Below are positions 25,382 to 32,977 of a stretch of DNA of 64,000 bases, one piece after another. Under the pieces are notes generated by a model. That model had not been told where the DNA came from. It saw nothing but the letters and a program-made list of their open reading frames with translations, and searched no databases. Within the stretch, counting starts at the first letter, position 1; the number at the start of each line of letters is the position of its first letter. Both the position numbers and the translations under genes were made by a program. This DNA comes from Dictyobacter formicarum (lineage in GTDB: Bacteria > Chloroflexota > Ktedonobacteria > Ktedonobacterales > Ktedonobacteraceae): assembly GCF_016587435.1 (NCBI RefSeq), contig NZ_BNJJ01000004.1, forward strand, positions 62,001-126,000, in the 5' to 3' direction.

Positions 25382-26743
25382 ATGTGTTCAGATATAGAGA
25401 CAGATGATATTATTTTTAAACGTACTTTTAAACGTGTGATGGTGGGCTTTGTTATTTTTGTTTTCCTCTATCTGGTTATCTTAGATTTTGCTGTGCTTGC
25501 AAATACGCCAGGCTATCTGCGAGATTGGCGGGGCGTGACCTGCATTGTGCTCTCAGTTATTGCGTTTTTACTGTATGCGATCCCAATTCTTGCGCATCAT
25601 CAGCATTGGCCTCCACCATTGCCCTATGCTTTGTCGGTATGGAGCAGTATGTATCTCTCGGTATTTCTGCTCTCGTGTATCGATCGCAATTTTATCTGGA
25701 ATTTTTATCTTGTATTTGGCCTCTGCTTTGGCCTGTTTAGTTCACGTCGTTTGCTTCTTATGGTCAGCGTGATCGCTCTTACCCTCTTTTCTTTCCAGGG
25801 ATTATGGATATGGCCGTTAAAAACGGAGCTGTTGTTCAGTATCGTTAGCCAGTCTATGACTATTTATGGCCTGACTGGTTTGAATATGCTGTTCCAGAAA
25901 CTCGTAGCAGAACGTTTTGCTCGTAACAGGCTCTTCCGAGAGCTTAAACATGCGAACAGGCAATTAGAGGAGGCCCATCGTCGTCTGGAGCAATCGGTGG
26001 AGCAGGAGCAAGAACTGGCGATACTGCGTGAACGGACACGCCTGGCGCGTGAGATGCATGATACGCTTGGTCATGCGCTTGTGTTGATTGCTGTCAAGCT
26101 AGAGGCGGCGCAGCGTCTACGCGAACGTGATCCTGAACGTTGTGAGCAAGAGCTAGAAGCTACCAAAGTGATTGCTCGTGAGAGTATGGCAGGTCTTCGT
26201 GCCAGTATTGCTGATCTGCGTTCACCAGTGCTGGAGCGTGAGCGTATTCAGCGGGCCCTTGAGCGTTCAGTACGAGAATTGACCCAGCGTGTTGGTCTAC
26301 GTGTTACATACACCCTGCAAACCGATGTGACCTGTTTGCCTGCTTCGCTTGAAGAGATCCTCTGGAAGGTGAGCCAGGAGGCGCTAGCAAATATTGAGAA
26401 ACACGCTCATGCCACACATGTCAACCTGCGTATTAGCCAGCAAGAAGATCAACTGGTGTTGACAATTCAGGATGATGGGGTTGGCTTGCCAGAGGCCTAT
26501 TATAACTATCGAGAAGATGGCAGCCTCGTGTGCCTGAGTCCTCATGGGCATTATGGCTTACGGGGTATGCTTGAACGTGTTGAGCATGCTGGAGGACAGC
26601 TTTGTGTGCGTTCCACTTCTGGTCAGGGAACTACGATAGAGGTCAGATTGCCACTTGAGGTTGAACAATCGACGAAAGCTCTTCGTCCCCCGCTGCCACA
26701 GGCAGCAAAAATGAGAATTGAAACCCCTGATCATACAAGGTGA
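25382..26743 (+). CDS. Sensor histidine kinase, NarL/DesK group
   Basis: A 453-residue membrane kinase. Five or six membrane helices occupy about residues 18-180 (VGFVIFVFLYLVILDF, VLSVIAFLLYAIPILAHH, SMYLSVFLLSCID and others) with almost no extracellular domain, so it may sense the membrane itself, as DesK does. A coiled coil (ELKHANRQLEEAHRRLEQSVEQEQEL) leads to the HisKA_3 box LAREMHDTLGHALV with the phosphorylated His, then an N box (QEALANIEKHAHA), G1 (DDGVGLP) and G2 (HYGLRGMLERV). AGAGAGGAAAA precedes the ATG at 25382; the frame upstream overlaps non-coding sequence. Confidence 0.92.
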   Translation: MCSDIETDDIIFKRTFKRVMVGFVIFVFLYLVILDFAVLANTPGYLRDWRGVTCIVLSVIAFLLYAIPILAHHQHWPPPLPYALSVWSSMYLSVFLLSCIDRNFIWNFYLVFGLCFGLFSSRRLLLMVSVIALTLFSFQGLWIWPLKTELLFSIVSQSMTIYGLTGLNMLFQKLVAERFARNRLFRELKHANRQLEEAHRRLEQSVEQEQELAILRERTRLAREMHDTLGHALVLIAVKLEAAQRLRERDPERCEQELEATKVIARESMAGLRASIADLRSPVLERERIQRALERSVRELTQRVGLRVTYTLQTDVTCLPASLEEILWKVSQEALANIEKHAHATHVNLRISQQEDQLVLTIQDDGVGLPEAYYNYREDGSLVCLSPHGHYGLRGMLERVEHAGGQLCVRSTSGQGTTIEVRLPLEVEQSTKALRPPLPQAAKMRIETPDHTR

Positions 26744-26745
26744 GC

Positions 26746-26797
26746 AATAATCGAGAACCATCCAGCTATGGCTGAATGGTTCTCGATTATTTTCTTC
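26746..26797 (+). terminator. Rho-independent terminator after the histidine kinase
   Basis: A 16 bp perfect stem (26746-26761 with 26776-26791) and a 14 nt loop, ended by TTCTTC and a T-rich arm end. It lies directly after the kinase stop codon and before the convergent small zinc protein gene, which may use it as well. Confidence 0.8.
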
Positions 26798-26813
26798 ATA
26801 CATCTATTCGTAT

Positions 26814-27044
26814 CTATGAGATGTGCAATAGCTCTCCTGGCTTGTGTGGACTGATGGAGAATTTTGCGTGGCGACTGGAGCAATGGACACAATAGGAATG
26901 CAGCACTGAACTGTGGTGACGCTTTAATGTGCAGGCATGACGGCTGCAAATAGTTCTGCCACAATCCATGCAGGACTGGGTGTTCCACCATTTTAATGGG
27001 GCATTACAAAGAGCGCATGTGTGTCCACTACGTACTTGTTTCAT
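26814..27044 (-). CDS. Small multi-cysteine (double zinc-finger-like) protein
   Basis: A 76-residue protein of unknown family. Ten Cys and several His are spaced as CALC, then CMDC, CSRHAC, and CVHC with SSRH, i.e. CxxC-x(13)-CxxC-x(4)-CxxHxC-x(n)-CxxC. This cross-brace arrangement recalls FYVE or RING-like treble-clef folds that bind two zinc ions. A strong AAAGGAG lies 9 bases before the ATG at 27044, whereas the in-frame ATG at 27053 directly abuts it, so the shorter start is used. It is convergent with the histidine kinase and has no evident partner. Confidence 0.65.
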   Translation of the reverse strand: MKQVRSGHTCALCNAPLKWWNTQSCMDCGRTICSRHACTLKRHHSSVLHSYCVHCSSRHAKFSISPHKPGELLHIS

Positions 27045-27155
27045 CGCCCTCATCTCCTTTGAACGAGTGCTCTCGTGTCGCTATCTTCAAATTTACCTAT
27101 GTCAAAAATATGTTTTGCTGTGTTATGGCTATTTATCGGCTGCACTGCGAAATAT

Positions 27156-27208
27156 GTTAGCCCGTGCTAATATCCGACATCTCTACTAAGATATTAGCAC
27201 GGGCTAAC
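27156..27208 (-). terminator. 19 bp perfect hairpin after the GNAT gene
   Basis: GTTAGCCCGTGCTAATATC at 27156-27174 pairs exactly with 27190-27208 around a 15 nt loop. It lies about 50 bp downstream of the minus-strand GNAT stop codon and upstream of the zinc protein gene. Confidence 0.6.
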
Positions 27209-27256
27209 ACTTTCGTCAATATCAATTGAAATGAAAATGTAGTACGTTAGTATTTA

Positions 27257-27823
27257 TCAATTAGTTAAATCTTTATTGAAACGTAGATAGGGGTGCCCAT
27301 CCCTTATTGCATTTCCGGCTGCCTTAAAATCCGCCCTTGTGACAACGCCAATAGATTGAGCATTGTCTGGCGCCACCATGGCATACAGACGTCGAAATCC
27401 GGCTGTTTTGGCACTTTCGCATAGCGCTATCACCGTGTTAGTCATAATTCCACGGCTCTTGCTGCTGGCCCAGTAGCCTATTTCTGCATCATCGGTATTA
27501 TTGGACTTGATATCGATAGCCGCTACAGCGTGGCCCAATGGATCAAGGACGAGGAAGACGAACCAGCCATTGGTTCGCCAGCCTTCCTGTGCCCAACTGA
27601 GGAAGTATTTGACGTTCTCCAGGCCGTATGGTTGTCCCTGCATGCGCTCGCGGAAGAGCCTGTTATAGATCAATGGCTCGTTGCAGATGGCGACGATCTC
27701 TTGCTGCAGTTCTGGGGTAACAGGAAAACTGTCATCAATGGAGCGGAGGCCATATGGTTCATTTTCTGGAAAATGCAATACGATCCGCTTAAATGGGGTA
27801 AAAAAACCTGGGGTTGTCATCAT
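27257..27823 (-). CDS. GNAT-family N-acetyltransferase
   Basis: A 188-residue acetyltransferase resembling the RimJ/RimL group. It has LRSIDDSFPVTPELQQEIVAICNEPLIYNRLF at the N-terminus, FLVLDPLGHAVAAIDIKSNNTDDAEIGYWASSKSRGIMTNTVIALCESAKTAGFRRLYAMVAPDNAQSIGVVTRADF in the core. The expected R/Q-x-x-G/A acetyl-CoA loop is present only in a weak form (SKSRGIMT). Substrate unknown. AAGAAGGGA precedes the paired ATG codons at 27823 and 27820. It is divergent from the TreT-like gene with 91 bp between. Confidence 0.8.
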   Translation of the reverse strand: MMTTPGFFTPFKRIVLHFPENEPYGLRSIDDSFPVTPELQQEIVAICNEPLIYNRLFRERMQGQPYGLENVKYFLSWAQEGWRTNGWFVFLVLDPLGHAVAAIDIKSNNTDDAEIGYWASSKSRGIMTNTVIALCESAKTAGFRRLYAMVAPDNAQSIGVVTRADFKAAGNAIRDGHPYLRFNKDLTN

Positions 27824-27914
27824 AAAGATCCCTTCTTATTGTGGTTGAGTATCTGACTATTCTACTCTTCCGTACAAAATATGAGAAGTGTTTTTTATAT
27901 TGGAGTGCTACTAA

Positions 27915-29204
27915 ATGAAAAGATCTAAACAATTAGACCAATATGCAACTTCTGTTGGCGAAGATGTACTAAATACTATCTATAAGAAGGCATCAGATCT
28001 GCGCGGGTTGCACGTCTTGCATATCAATACAACTGTTAAAGGGGGCGGTGTGGCGGAAATCCTTGAAGGATTGGACCCTATCGTGCGCGATTTTGATATC
28101 ACCCATAGCAGAAAAATCATTCAATTAGATGAGGATGCCAGCCACTTTACTACCCATCTGCTGAATTTATTGCAAGGAAATGAGCCGGGCGAGATTTCCG
28201 CGGCGGATCGTGAAAAGTTTTTGACCTGGCTAGGCCAGGCTCGACTTTCTGAGCATGAAGATCAGGCTGATATATATCTGGTGCATGACTACCAGCTTGT
28301 TCCACTGGCTCAACTCTATCCATGGTTGCAGCCAGCCGTCTGGTTCTGTCATGTAGATACAGCCCAACCTAACCCTCAAGCTAAACGCTACATGCAGGAA
28401 TTTCTAGATTCATATCAGTTATGTATTTTTAATAGCGAGCTTTCTGTTTTCCCTGAGATCCAGTCACAACTGGCCCATGTGATAACACTTGGGATTGATC
28501 CTTTTCGGCGCAAGAATGCTTCCATGGCCCGCGATCATGGACTAAAACTTTTACAACAGTGTGGAATCGATACTCAACGTCCATTGCTAACCCAGGTGGC
28601 GCGTTACGATCGCTGGAAAAATCCCTGGCAGGCTATTGATGTTTATCGTCTGGTGAAGCAGCAAATACCAACGGTCCAGTTTGCCTTTGTGGGTGCGATG
28701 GAGGCTACCGATGATAAGGGGGCTGTTGAGGTGTTGCATGACCTGCAGCGTTATGCCGAGGATGATAAAGATATTCATTTTTTGTATGATCCAGCTGTTA
28801 TCCGCGATGATGAGGTCAATGCTTTTCAGCGCTATTCCAGTGTTATTCTGCAGCGTTCAACGCGTGAAGGGTTTGGTTTGACAACGACGGAGGCTATGTG
28901 GAAAAATCAGCCAGTCATAGGTACATCAGCAACTGGTTTGAGGACTCAACTGGTCGATGGTGAGAATGGCTATATTGTGGATGATACGCAGGCATGCGCT
29001 GAGCGTACGCTGGAACTTCTGCAGAGGCGTGATCTCTGGCAGCAACTGGGGCAAAATGCACATAGGTATGTAGGCAAGCACTATCTTTTGCCAATGATGG
29101 TTCTTAGCTATCTGGATGCGTTGGAAAAAGTTTATTCGCGGTCGATTCAACAATCAAGCAGTGAGCGATCTTCAAATTCTGATAGAAATACGGCCGCTGA
29201 TTAG
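27915..29204 (+). CDS. treT: Trehalose synthase, TreT-type glycosyltransferase
   Basis: A 429-residue GT4 enzyme that would join NDP-glucose and glucose to trehalose. The N-terminal domain shows LHVLHINTTVKGGGVAEILEGL, the TreT-type glycine loop, and DIYLVHDYQLVPLAQL and WFCHVDTAQPN. The C-terminal nucleotide-sugar domain has LLTQVARYDRWKNPWQAIDVYRLV, FVGAMEATDDKGA, VILQRSTREGFGLTTTEAMWKNQPVIGTSATGLRTQLVDGENGYIVD, with the usual E-x7-E. A Ser/Asn tail is extra. Trehalose protects spores and dried cells, which fits a filamentous soil bacterium. Upstream there is only a weak Shine-Dalgarno (TTGGAGTG) before the ATG. Confidence 0.88.
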   Translation: MKRSKQLDQYATSVGEDVLNTIYKKASDLRGLHVLHINTTVKGGGVAEILEGLDPIVRDFDITHSRKIIQLDEDASHFTTHLLNLLQGNEPGEISAADREKFLTWLGQARLSEHEDQADIYLVHDYQLVPLAQLYPWLQPAVWFCHVDTAQPNPQAKRYMQEFLDSYQLCIFNSELSVFPEIQSQLAHVITLGIDPFRRKNASMARDHGLKLLQQCGIDTQRPLLTQVARYDRWKNPWQAIDVYRLVKQQIPTVQFAFVGAMEATDDKGAVEVLHDLQRYAEDDKDIHFLYDPAVIRDDEVNAFQRYSSVILQRSTREGFGLTTTEAMWKNQPVIGTSATGLRTQLVDGENGYIVDDTQACAERTLELLQRRDLWQQLGQNAHRYVGKHYLLPMMVLSYLDALEKVYSRSIQQSSSERSSNSDRNTAAD

Positions 29205-29249
29205 ACTGATAAAATTGTCAAAGCAGTTTGCTAGCGGGGGCAATGTTTT

Positions 29250-29286
29250 TGCCGGAAACTCTCTTATGAGATCGTTCCCGGCAATA
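29250..29286 (+). terminator. Hairpin after treT
   Basis: TTGCCGG pairs with CCGGCAA, extended through AA/TT with one bulge, in the gap between convergent treT and the small zinc-ribbon gene. Weak compared with the other hairpins of this window. Confidence 0.4.
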
Positions 29287-29304
29287 CATGAGTTTAGCCG
29301 CCGG

Positions 29305-29484
29305 CTAGCGGCGATCCTGGTAGTCACAATCACAGTATGTGAATGTGTTGGAGCAGGATGGGCAGTAGTACTGTAAGTTGCCATCGTCATCCGTTTCAGG
29401 TATCACCTCTTCAAGGTCAGTGAGTAAAATGCCTTCTTCTTGATCATAGGGACATGTCTGATACTTAATGCGCTCTAGGTTCAT
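29305..29484 (-). CDS. Small zinc-ribbon-like protein, paralogue A
   Basis: A 59-residue protein of unknown family. It has CPYD near residue 11, CPSC at residue 41 and a CDC near the end, with an acidic middle (TDLEEVIPETDDDGN). Layout: MNL, Y-x-x-C, GILL-x-D-x-E, acidic stretch, D-x-x-G-x-x-QYYC. The same layout is found in the 70-residue protein at 39808-40020, so the two are paralogues. GGGAG lies 8 bases before the ATG at 29484. Probably a metal-binding small protein; no role can be assigned. Confidence 0.65.
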   Translation of the reverse strand: MNLERIKYQTCPYDQEEGILLTDLEEVIPETDDDGNLQYYCPSCSNTFTYCDCDYQDRR

Positions 29485-30210
29485 GACGTTCTCCCTTGTT
29501 GATGTTGTTTGCCTCGCCACAATGTAAGCTTCCGCGAGGTGATATGTTCAACCACTCGAGCGAGAAAACCTGTTTCATCGCTTTCAATGGTGACTTTATA
29601 TGATGTTTTTCATATCCTCAATTTTTGGTACCCATTTGTCCATGAAGTACTATTTTTCGCCCATAAAATAAAAATGCTAAATTTGTGTCTCTTATTGTCT
29701 GGACTGTCGTATCCCTTGTGTGAATGGAATTTATGTTCTATATTTATAATAAGTGAGGTACCTTTTAAGCTTGACATAAAGCATAGGTTATTGTATCTGA
29801 CTTTTATGTTTGAAATCATATAGTGTGTTTCATTGTAGAGAAAGTGGAACGTAATAGTTCGGCTTGTATTGGCCCCCAAGTAGTACATTCTACTCATAAA
29901 TGAGTAATAAAGCATAAAAAAGCCTTTGAAAATGTTAAAGTAGTATTAATGAAAATGATAATAAGTGGCCTGTATTATCCCCCTACGTGTAACTAGTTTC
30001 GTTATTAATATATAGAAGTAATAGTGCTTGATGTGTGTGTGGCAATATGAATTTATTCAGTTTAAGCTGTTGGATATATGTAGGGGTCCATGAGTAAAAG
30101 TTGAATTCTATGATTGTGGTTATGGCTGTGCGAAAAGATTGTATCAGAAATCCAAGTGCTTTGAGCAATGATGGGCAGGTTGTTGTTTCCTCTAGTCAAG
30201 AAAGAAACTA
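29485..30210. other. AT-rich 726 bp region without a confident gene
   Basis: Between the zinc-ribbon gene and the DUF523 gene the sequence becomes clearly AT-rich (about 29600-30150), with many TA and AAA/TTT runs. A minus-strand frame at 29610-29915 has an AAGG at fair distance but no recognisable protein. No hairpin of the type common elsewhere in the window is seen. It may be foreign DNA or a decayed gene region. Confidence 0.4.
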
Positions 30211-30726
30211 ATGATGACGAAGCATGTAAAAAAGCCAGTGCCGCTTAAGATGGTAAGCGCCTGTATGGCGGGTGTGCAATGCCGCTATAATGGACAGTCA
30301 AAAACGGTTCCGATGCTGAGAGATATGGTGCAGCGTGGTGATGCGATTGCCTTGTGTCCTGAGCGCCTGGCCGGATTAGCTACACCACGGCGACCAGCAG
30401 AAATTAAGGGCGGCGATGGCTATGCTGTGCTGGATGGCAAGGCGCGTGTGTATGATGATCTTGGAGAGGATCTGACCGGTGCCTTCATTATTGCTGCATA
30501 TAAAACTTTACATGTATTGCAAGCAGCTGGTGTAAACGAGGTCGTGTTGAAGGAAGGTAGCCCTTCCTGTGGCTGTAATGAAATTTATGATGGTACCTTT
30601 TCAGGCACCCGAAAATCTGGCGTTGGGGTTACCACTGCGCTCCTGCTACGTTCTGGCATCCACGTCTATTCTGAAAAGATGCTATTTGGCGATGCCCAGC
30701 CTGAACTGGTATTGAGCAATATGTGA
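30211..30726 (+). CDS. DUF523 family protein
   Basis: A 171-residue protein of the DUF523 (YbbK-like) family. Clear family blocks are MVSACMAGVQCRYNGQSK, ALCPERLAGLATPRRPAEIKGGDG, KARVYDDLGEDLTGAF and EVVLKEGSPSCGCNEIYDGTFSG, with conserved cysteines at SACMAGVQC, LCPE and SPSCGC that probably hold a metal or Fe-S cluster. The function of the family is not known. About 13 residues at the N-terminus are extra. The TGA stop codon directly borders the left end of the IscB element, so its 3' end may serve as the guide-encoding flank. Confidence 0.88.
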   Translation: MMTKHVKKPVPLKMVSACMAGVQCRYNGQSKTVPMLRDMVQRGDAIALCPERLAGLATPRRPAEIKGGDGYAVLDGKARVYDDLGEDLTGAFIIAAYKTLHVLQAAGVNEVVLKEGSPSCGCNEIYDGTFSGTRKSGVGVTTALLLRSGIHVYSEKMLFGDAQPELVLSNM

Positions 30727-31010
30727 ACTACCCCTGAGCTAAAGACTCAGGGGCTTCGCAAGAAGCCTGAGTTCACCAGACTCCTCATCAGAAATGGTGA
30801 GACCGTTTGAAAGGTCATGACACCTGCGGTTGACGCATCAGACTGCTGCTCTGTCGCCTGGATTTAAGAAGGGCTGAGGAAAGGCCCGGTGATCCAGATG
30901 GAAAAAGCCTTTTGAACTGTGTCGAGATGAGGTCGGACTCCCTCCATGGTCACAGTGGAGGGATACGCATTACCCGGCGCTTGCCGGAGCATTTTTCCGA
31001 AAGGAATCGT
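30705..31010 (+). ncRNA. Predicted omega RNA of the IscB element
   Basis: The roughly 280 nt before iscB are non-coding and heavily structured, as expected for the guide RNA scaffold of IscB. It begins with GTGAACTACCCCTGAG; CCCCTGAG (30731-30738) pairs with CTCAGGGG (30746-30753), then GGCTTC (30752-30757) can pair with GAAGCC (30762-30767), and GTGAACT (30723-30729) with AGTTCAC (30770-30776) closes the set. In known IscB systems the guide is the 5' end, taken from DNA flanking the left end, so bases around 30705-30722 (3' end of the DUF523 gene) would be the guide. Exact ends are not known. Confidence 0.6.
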
Positions 31011-32276
31011 ATGAATACCGTCTATGTCTTATCACCAGATAGGACGCCGCTTATGCCTTGCTCTTCTGTGATTGCTCGTTTGTTACTCAAAGAGGGAAAG
31101 GCCAAAGTCGTACGCAGAACACCTTTTACGATTAAGCTCTATGCACTGCCGGAGCATACCTCCACCCAACCCTTGACGCTGGGAGTGGATACAGGCAGTA
31201 CGGTGATTGGTTCGGCTGTTGCAAGTGACCAGGGCAACATCCTGTATCTTTCTGAAGTGGAAGTGCGCAATGATATTGCCACGACGATGAAAGAACGGGC
31301 CACCCATCGTCGAAATCGCCGCAACCGAAAGACACGCTATCGGCCTGCACGCTGGTTGAATCGGAGGAATTCCATCAAGACCGGGCGCTTCTCCCCAACC
31401 ATGAGAAGCAAGATCGACGCCCATCTGCGAGAAATCCGCTTTGCGCAATCCTTATTGCCAATCACGTCCATTGTGCTGGAAACAGGAACCTTTGACCCAC
31501 ATGCGCTCAAAAACCCAGAGGTGCTGCGAAAGAAGTGGTTGTATCAAAAAGGGATTAACTATAGTTTTGCTAATACCAAAGCGTATGTGCTGACACGGGA
31601 TAGCTACACGTGTCAACACTGCCAGGGGAAATCCAAAGATCAACGGCTCGAAGTGCATCACATTGTGTTCCGAAGCCAACATGGAAGTGATGAGGAGGCG
31701 AATCTGTTGACGCTGTGTAAGACCTGTCATGATAACCTTCATGCAGGGACGATGACCCTCAAGCGCACCGGTAAGAAAAAAGGGAATCTGCTGCATGCCA
31801 CGCAGATGAACAGCATTCGCATGCAATTGCTGAAACGCGTTGAGGCGGAAGAAACATGGGGCTTCGTGACGAAAGAACATCGATTGCTCGCTGGTTTACC
31901 CAAAGAACATATCTTTGACGCGGCGATGATTGCCACACGCGGGAATATCCCCGTTTTCCAAACCCAACTGGTGCTCTTGAAAAAAGGTGTTTCAGATGGA
32001 GAGTATCAACAGACCAGAGGAGTGCGCAGCGAGCAACCCATTCCGACCGGCAAAATCCAGGGCTTTCGCAAATTCGACAAAGTGCGTTATCGAGGTCAGG
32101 AATACTTTATCAAAGGGCGCATGTCTACTGGCTATGCCATTTTGATGATGATAGACGGGAAAAAGGTCGATTTGAAACCCATTCCCAAGTTTGAGAACAT
32201 GAAGAGAGTGAGTGCGCGATCCTCATGGATTACCTGTCAAAGAATCATGCCAGGTTCCTTTTCCTCTCCCACTTGA
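31011..32276 (+). CDS. iscB: IscB RNA-guided nuclease
   Basis: IscB proteins are the ancestors of Cas9 and cut DNA with an omega RNA. This 421-residue protein has the PLMP domain (SPDRTPLMP, residues 8-16; LLLKEGKAKVVRR), RuvC-I TLGVDTGS with Asp60, an Arg-rich bridge helix (about residues 96-115), RuvC-II IVLETGTFD with Glu157, an inserted HNH domain (residues 193-245: RDSYTCQHC, EVHHIVFRSQHG with His216/217, NLLTLCKTCHDNLH) with two CxxC zinc pairs, and RuvC-III EHIFDAAMIA with Asp303. All catalytic residues are present. GAAAGGA lies 5 bases before the ATG. The C-terminal end overlaps the tnpA frame by 52 bases. Confidence 0.92.
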   Translation: MNTVYVLSPDRTPLMPCSSVIARLLLKEGKAKVVRRTPFTIKLYALPEHTSTQPLTLGVDTGSTVIGSAVASDQGNILYLSEVEVRNDIATTMKERATHRRNRRNRKTRYRPARWLNRRNSIKTGRFSPTMRSKIDAHLREIRFAQSLLPITSIVLETGTFDPHALKNPEVLRKKWLYQKGINYSFANTKAYVLTRDSYTCQHCQGKSKDQRLEVHHIVFRSQHGSDEEANLLTLCKTCHDNLHAGTMTLKRTGKKKGNLLHATQMNSIRMQLLKRVEAEETWGFVTKEHRLLAGLPKEHIFDAAMIATRGNIPVFQTQLVLLKKGVSDGEYQQTRGVRSEQPIPTGKIQGFRKFDKVRYRGQEYFIKGRMSTGYAILMMIDGKKVDLKPIPKFENMKRVSARSSWITCQRIMPGSFSSPT

Positions 32277-32620
32277 TCTTTGTCTGCACATAGCGCAAAA
32301 AACGACTGATTCCTTATGGAGACGAAGTGAAGCGGTTGTTTGAGGAAATTGCTGCTTGCTCAGATTTTTCTTTTGAAGCCTTGGAGGTTGGTCAGGATCA
32401 TCTTCACTGCATAGTCAAAAGTGAACCTCGGATTTCACCGCTGGCCATCGTACGTAAGCTGAAACAAGAATCGACGTTCCGGCTTTGGAAGACCGACGGA
32501 ACTGAATTGAAACGTCATGTCTGGAAAGAGAAAACATTTTGGAGTGATGGGTATTTTTGCAGCACCATTGGGAATGCAAGCCAGGAGACTATTCGCCAGT
32601 ACATTGAAAGCCAGGGATAG
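32225..32620 (+). pseudogene. tnpA: IS200/IS605 TnpA transposase, interrupted by an in-frame TAG
   Basis: Y1 transposase of the HUH superfamily, about 131 codons. The frame from the ATG at 32225 reads SKNHARFLFLSHLIFVCT, then TAG (32291-32293), then RKKRLIPYGDEVKRLFEEIA. In relatives this point reads VCKYRKK, so one base change in a Tyr codon explains the stop. Beyond it are intact parts: the HUH motif DHLH (His59, His61), LAIVRKLKQEST, and the nucleophile Tyr126 in TIRQYIES. Restarting at the GTG at 32327 would lose the first core strand, so the product is unlikely to be active. It overlaps iscB in another frame. Confidence 0.8.
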
Positions 32621-32642
32621 GAGTAAGGTACGGCGTTCATCT

Positions 32643-32661
32643 ACGAGGCTGAGGACCTCGT
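32643..32661 (+). repeat. Right-end hairpin of the IscB element
   Basis: ACGAGG (32643-32648) and CCTCGT (32656-32661) form a 6 bp stem with a 7 nt loop, just downstream of the tnpA stop. This position fits the imperfect hairpin that TnpA recognises at the right end. Confidence 0.5.
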
Positions 32662-32715
32662 GGTTTTCTCGCCGCACCGAATAAAAAATACAAATCGTAA
32701 ATCCGGCCTTTTTTT

Positions 32716-32794
32716 AATAGAGGTTCGGAGCTTGCCTCCAATTGTCGCCTCACCACGAGCGGGCAATAATCGGGGCAAGCTCCGAACCTCTATT
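32716..32794. repeat. 21 bp perfect inverted repeat with 37 nt loop
   Basis: AATAGAGGTTCGGAGCTTGCC (arms 32716-32736 and 32774-32794) is exactly complementary. It lies 35-115 bp beyond the IscB element and upstream of the dehydrogenase gene, in its own intergenic position. It may be a terminator for the element or a small non-autonomous palindrome. Confidence 0.5.
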
Positions 32795-32977
32795 TATAAT
32801 GTGTTGTTATTGTTGCCCTGGTGTAATGGCGGGTGGTGCATAGATACGCGCATGCATAATTTGTGTTATAAAGAAATGTATCTGTAAAATGTGACTTAGA
32901 GACGATCCTCTGGCGATCGGTCTGCCATAGAGTTGCTGATTTATCGTCGCTTATATATTCGGAGGCTATTTGTACCT

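Larger units (their letters stand above)
30723..32685 (+). mobile_element. IS200/IS605-group element carrying iscB
   Basis: The element contains the left-end hairpins/omega RNA, iscB, a tnpA copy of the Y1 (HUH) transposase type, and a subterminal hairpin at the right end (ACGAGG 32643-32648 with CCTCGT 32656-32661). There are no terminal inverted repeats or target duplication, as expected for this single-strand transposition group. The boundaries are estimates: left at the DUF523 stop codon, right shortly after the hairpin near 32680. tnpA carries a stop codon, so movement would need a transposase in trans. Confidence 0.7.

Noticed and set aside
29610..29915. 101-residue minus-strand frame in the AT-rich island
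   Set aside because: An AAGG lies at fair distance, but the composition follows the AT bias and no family features are visible.
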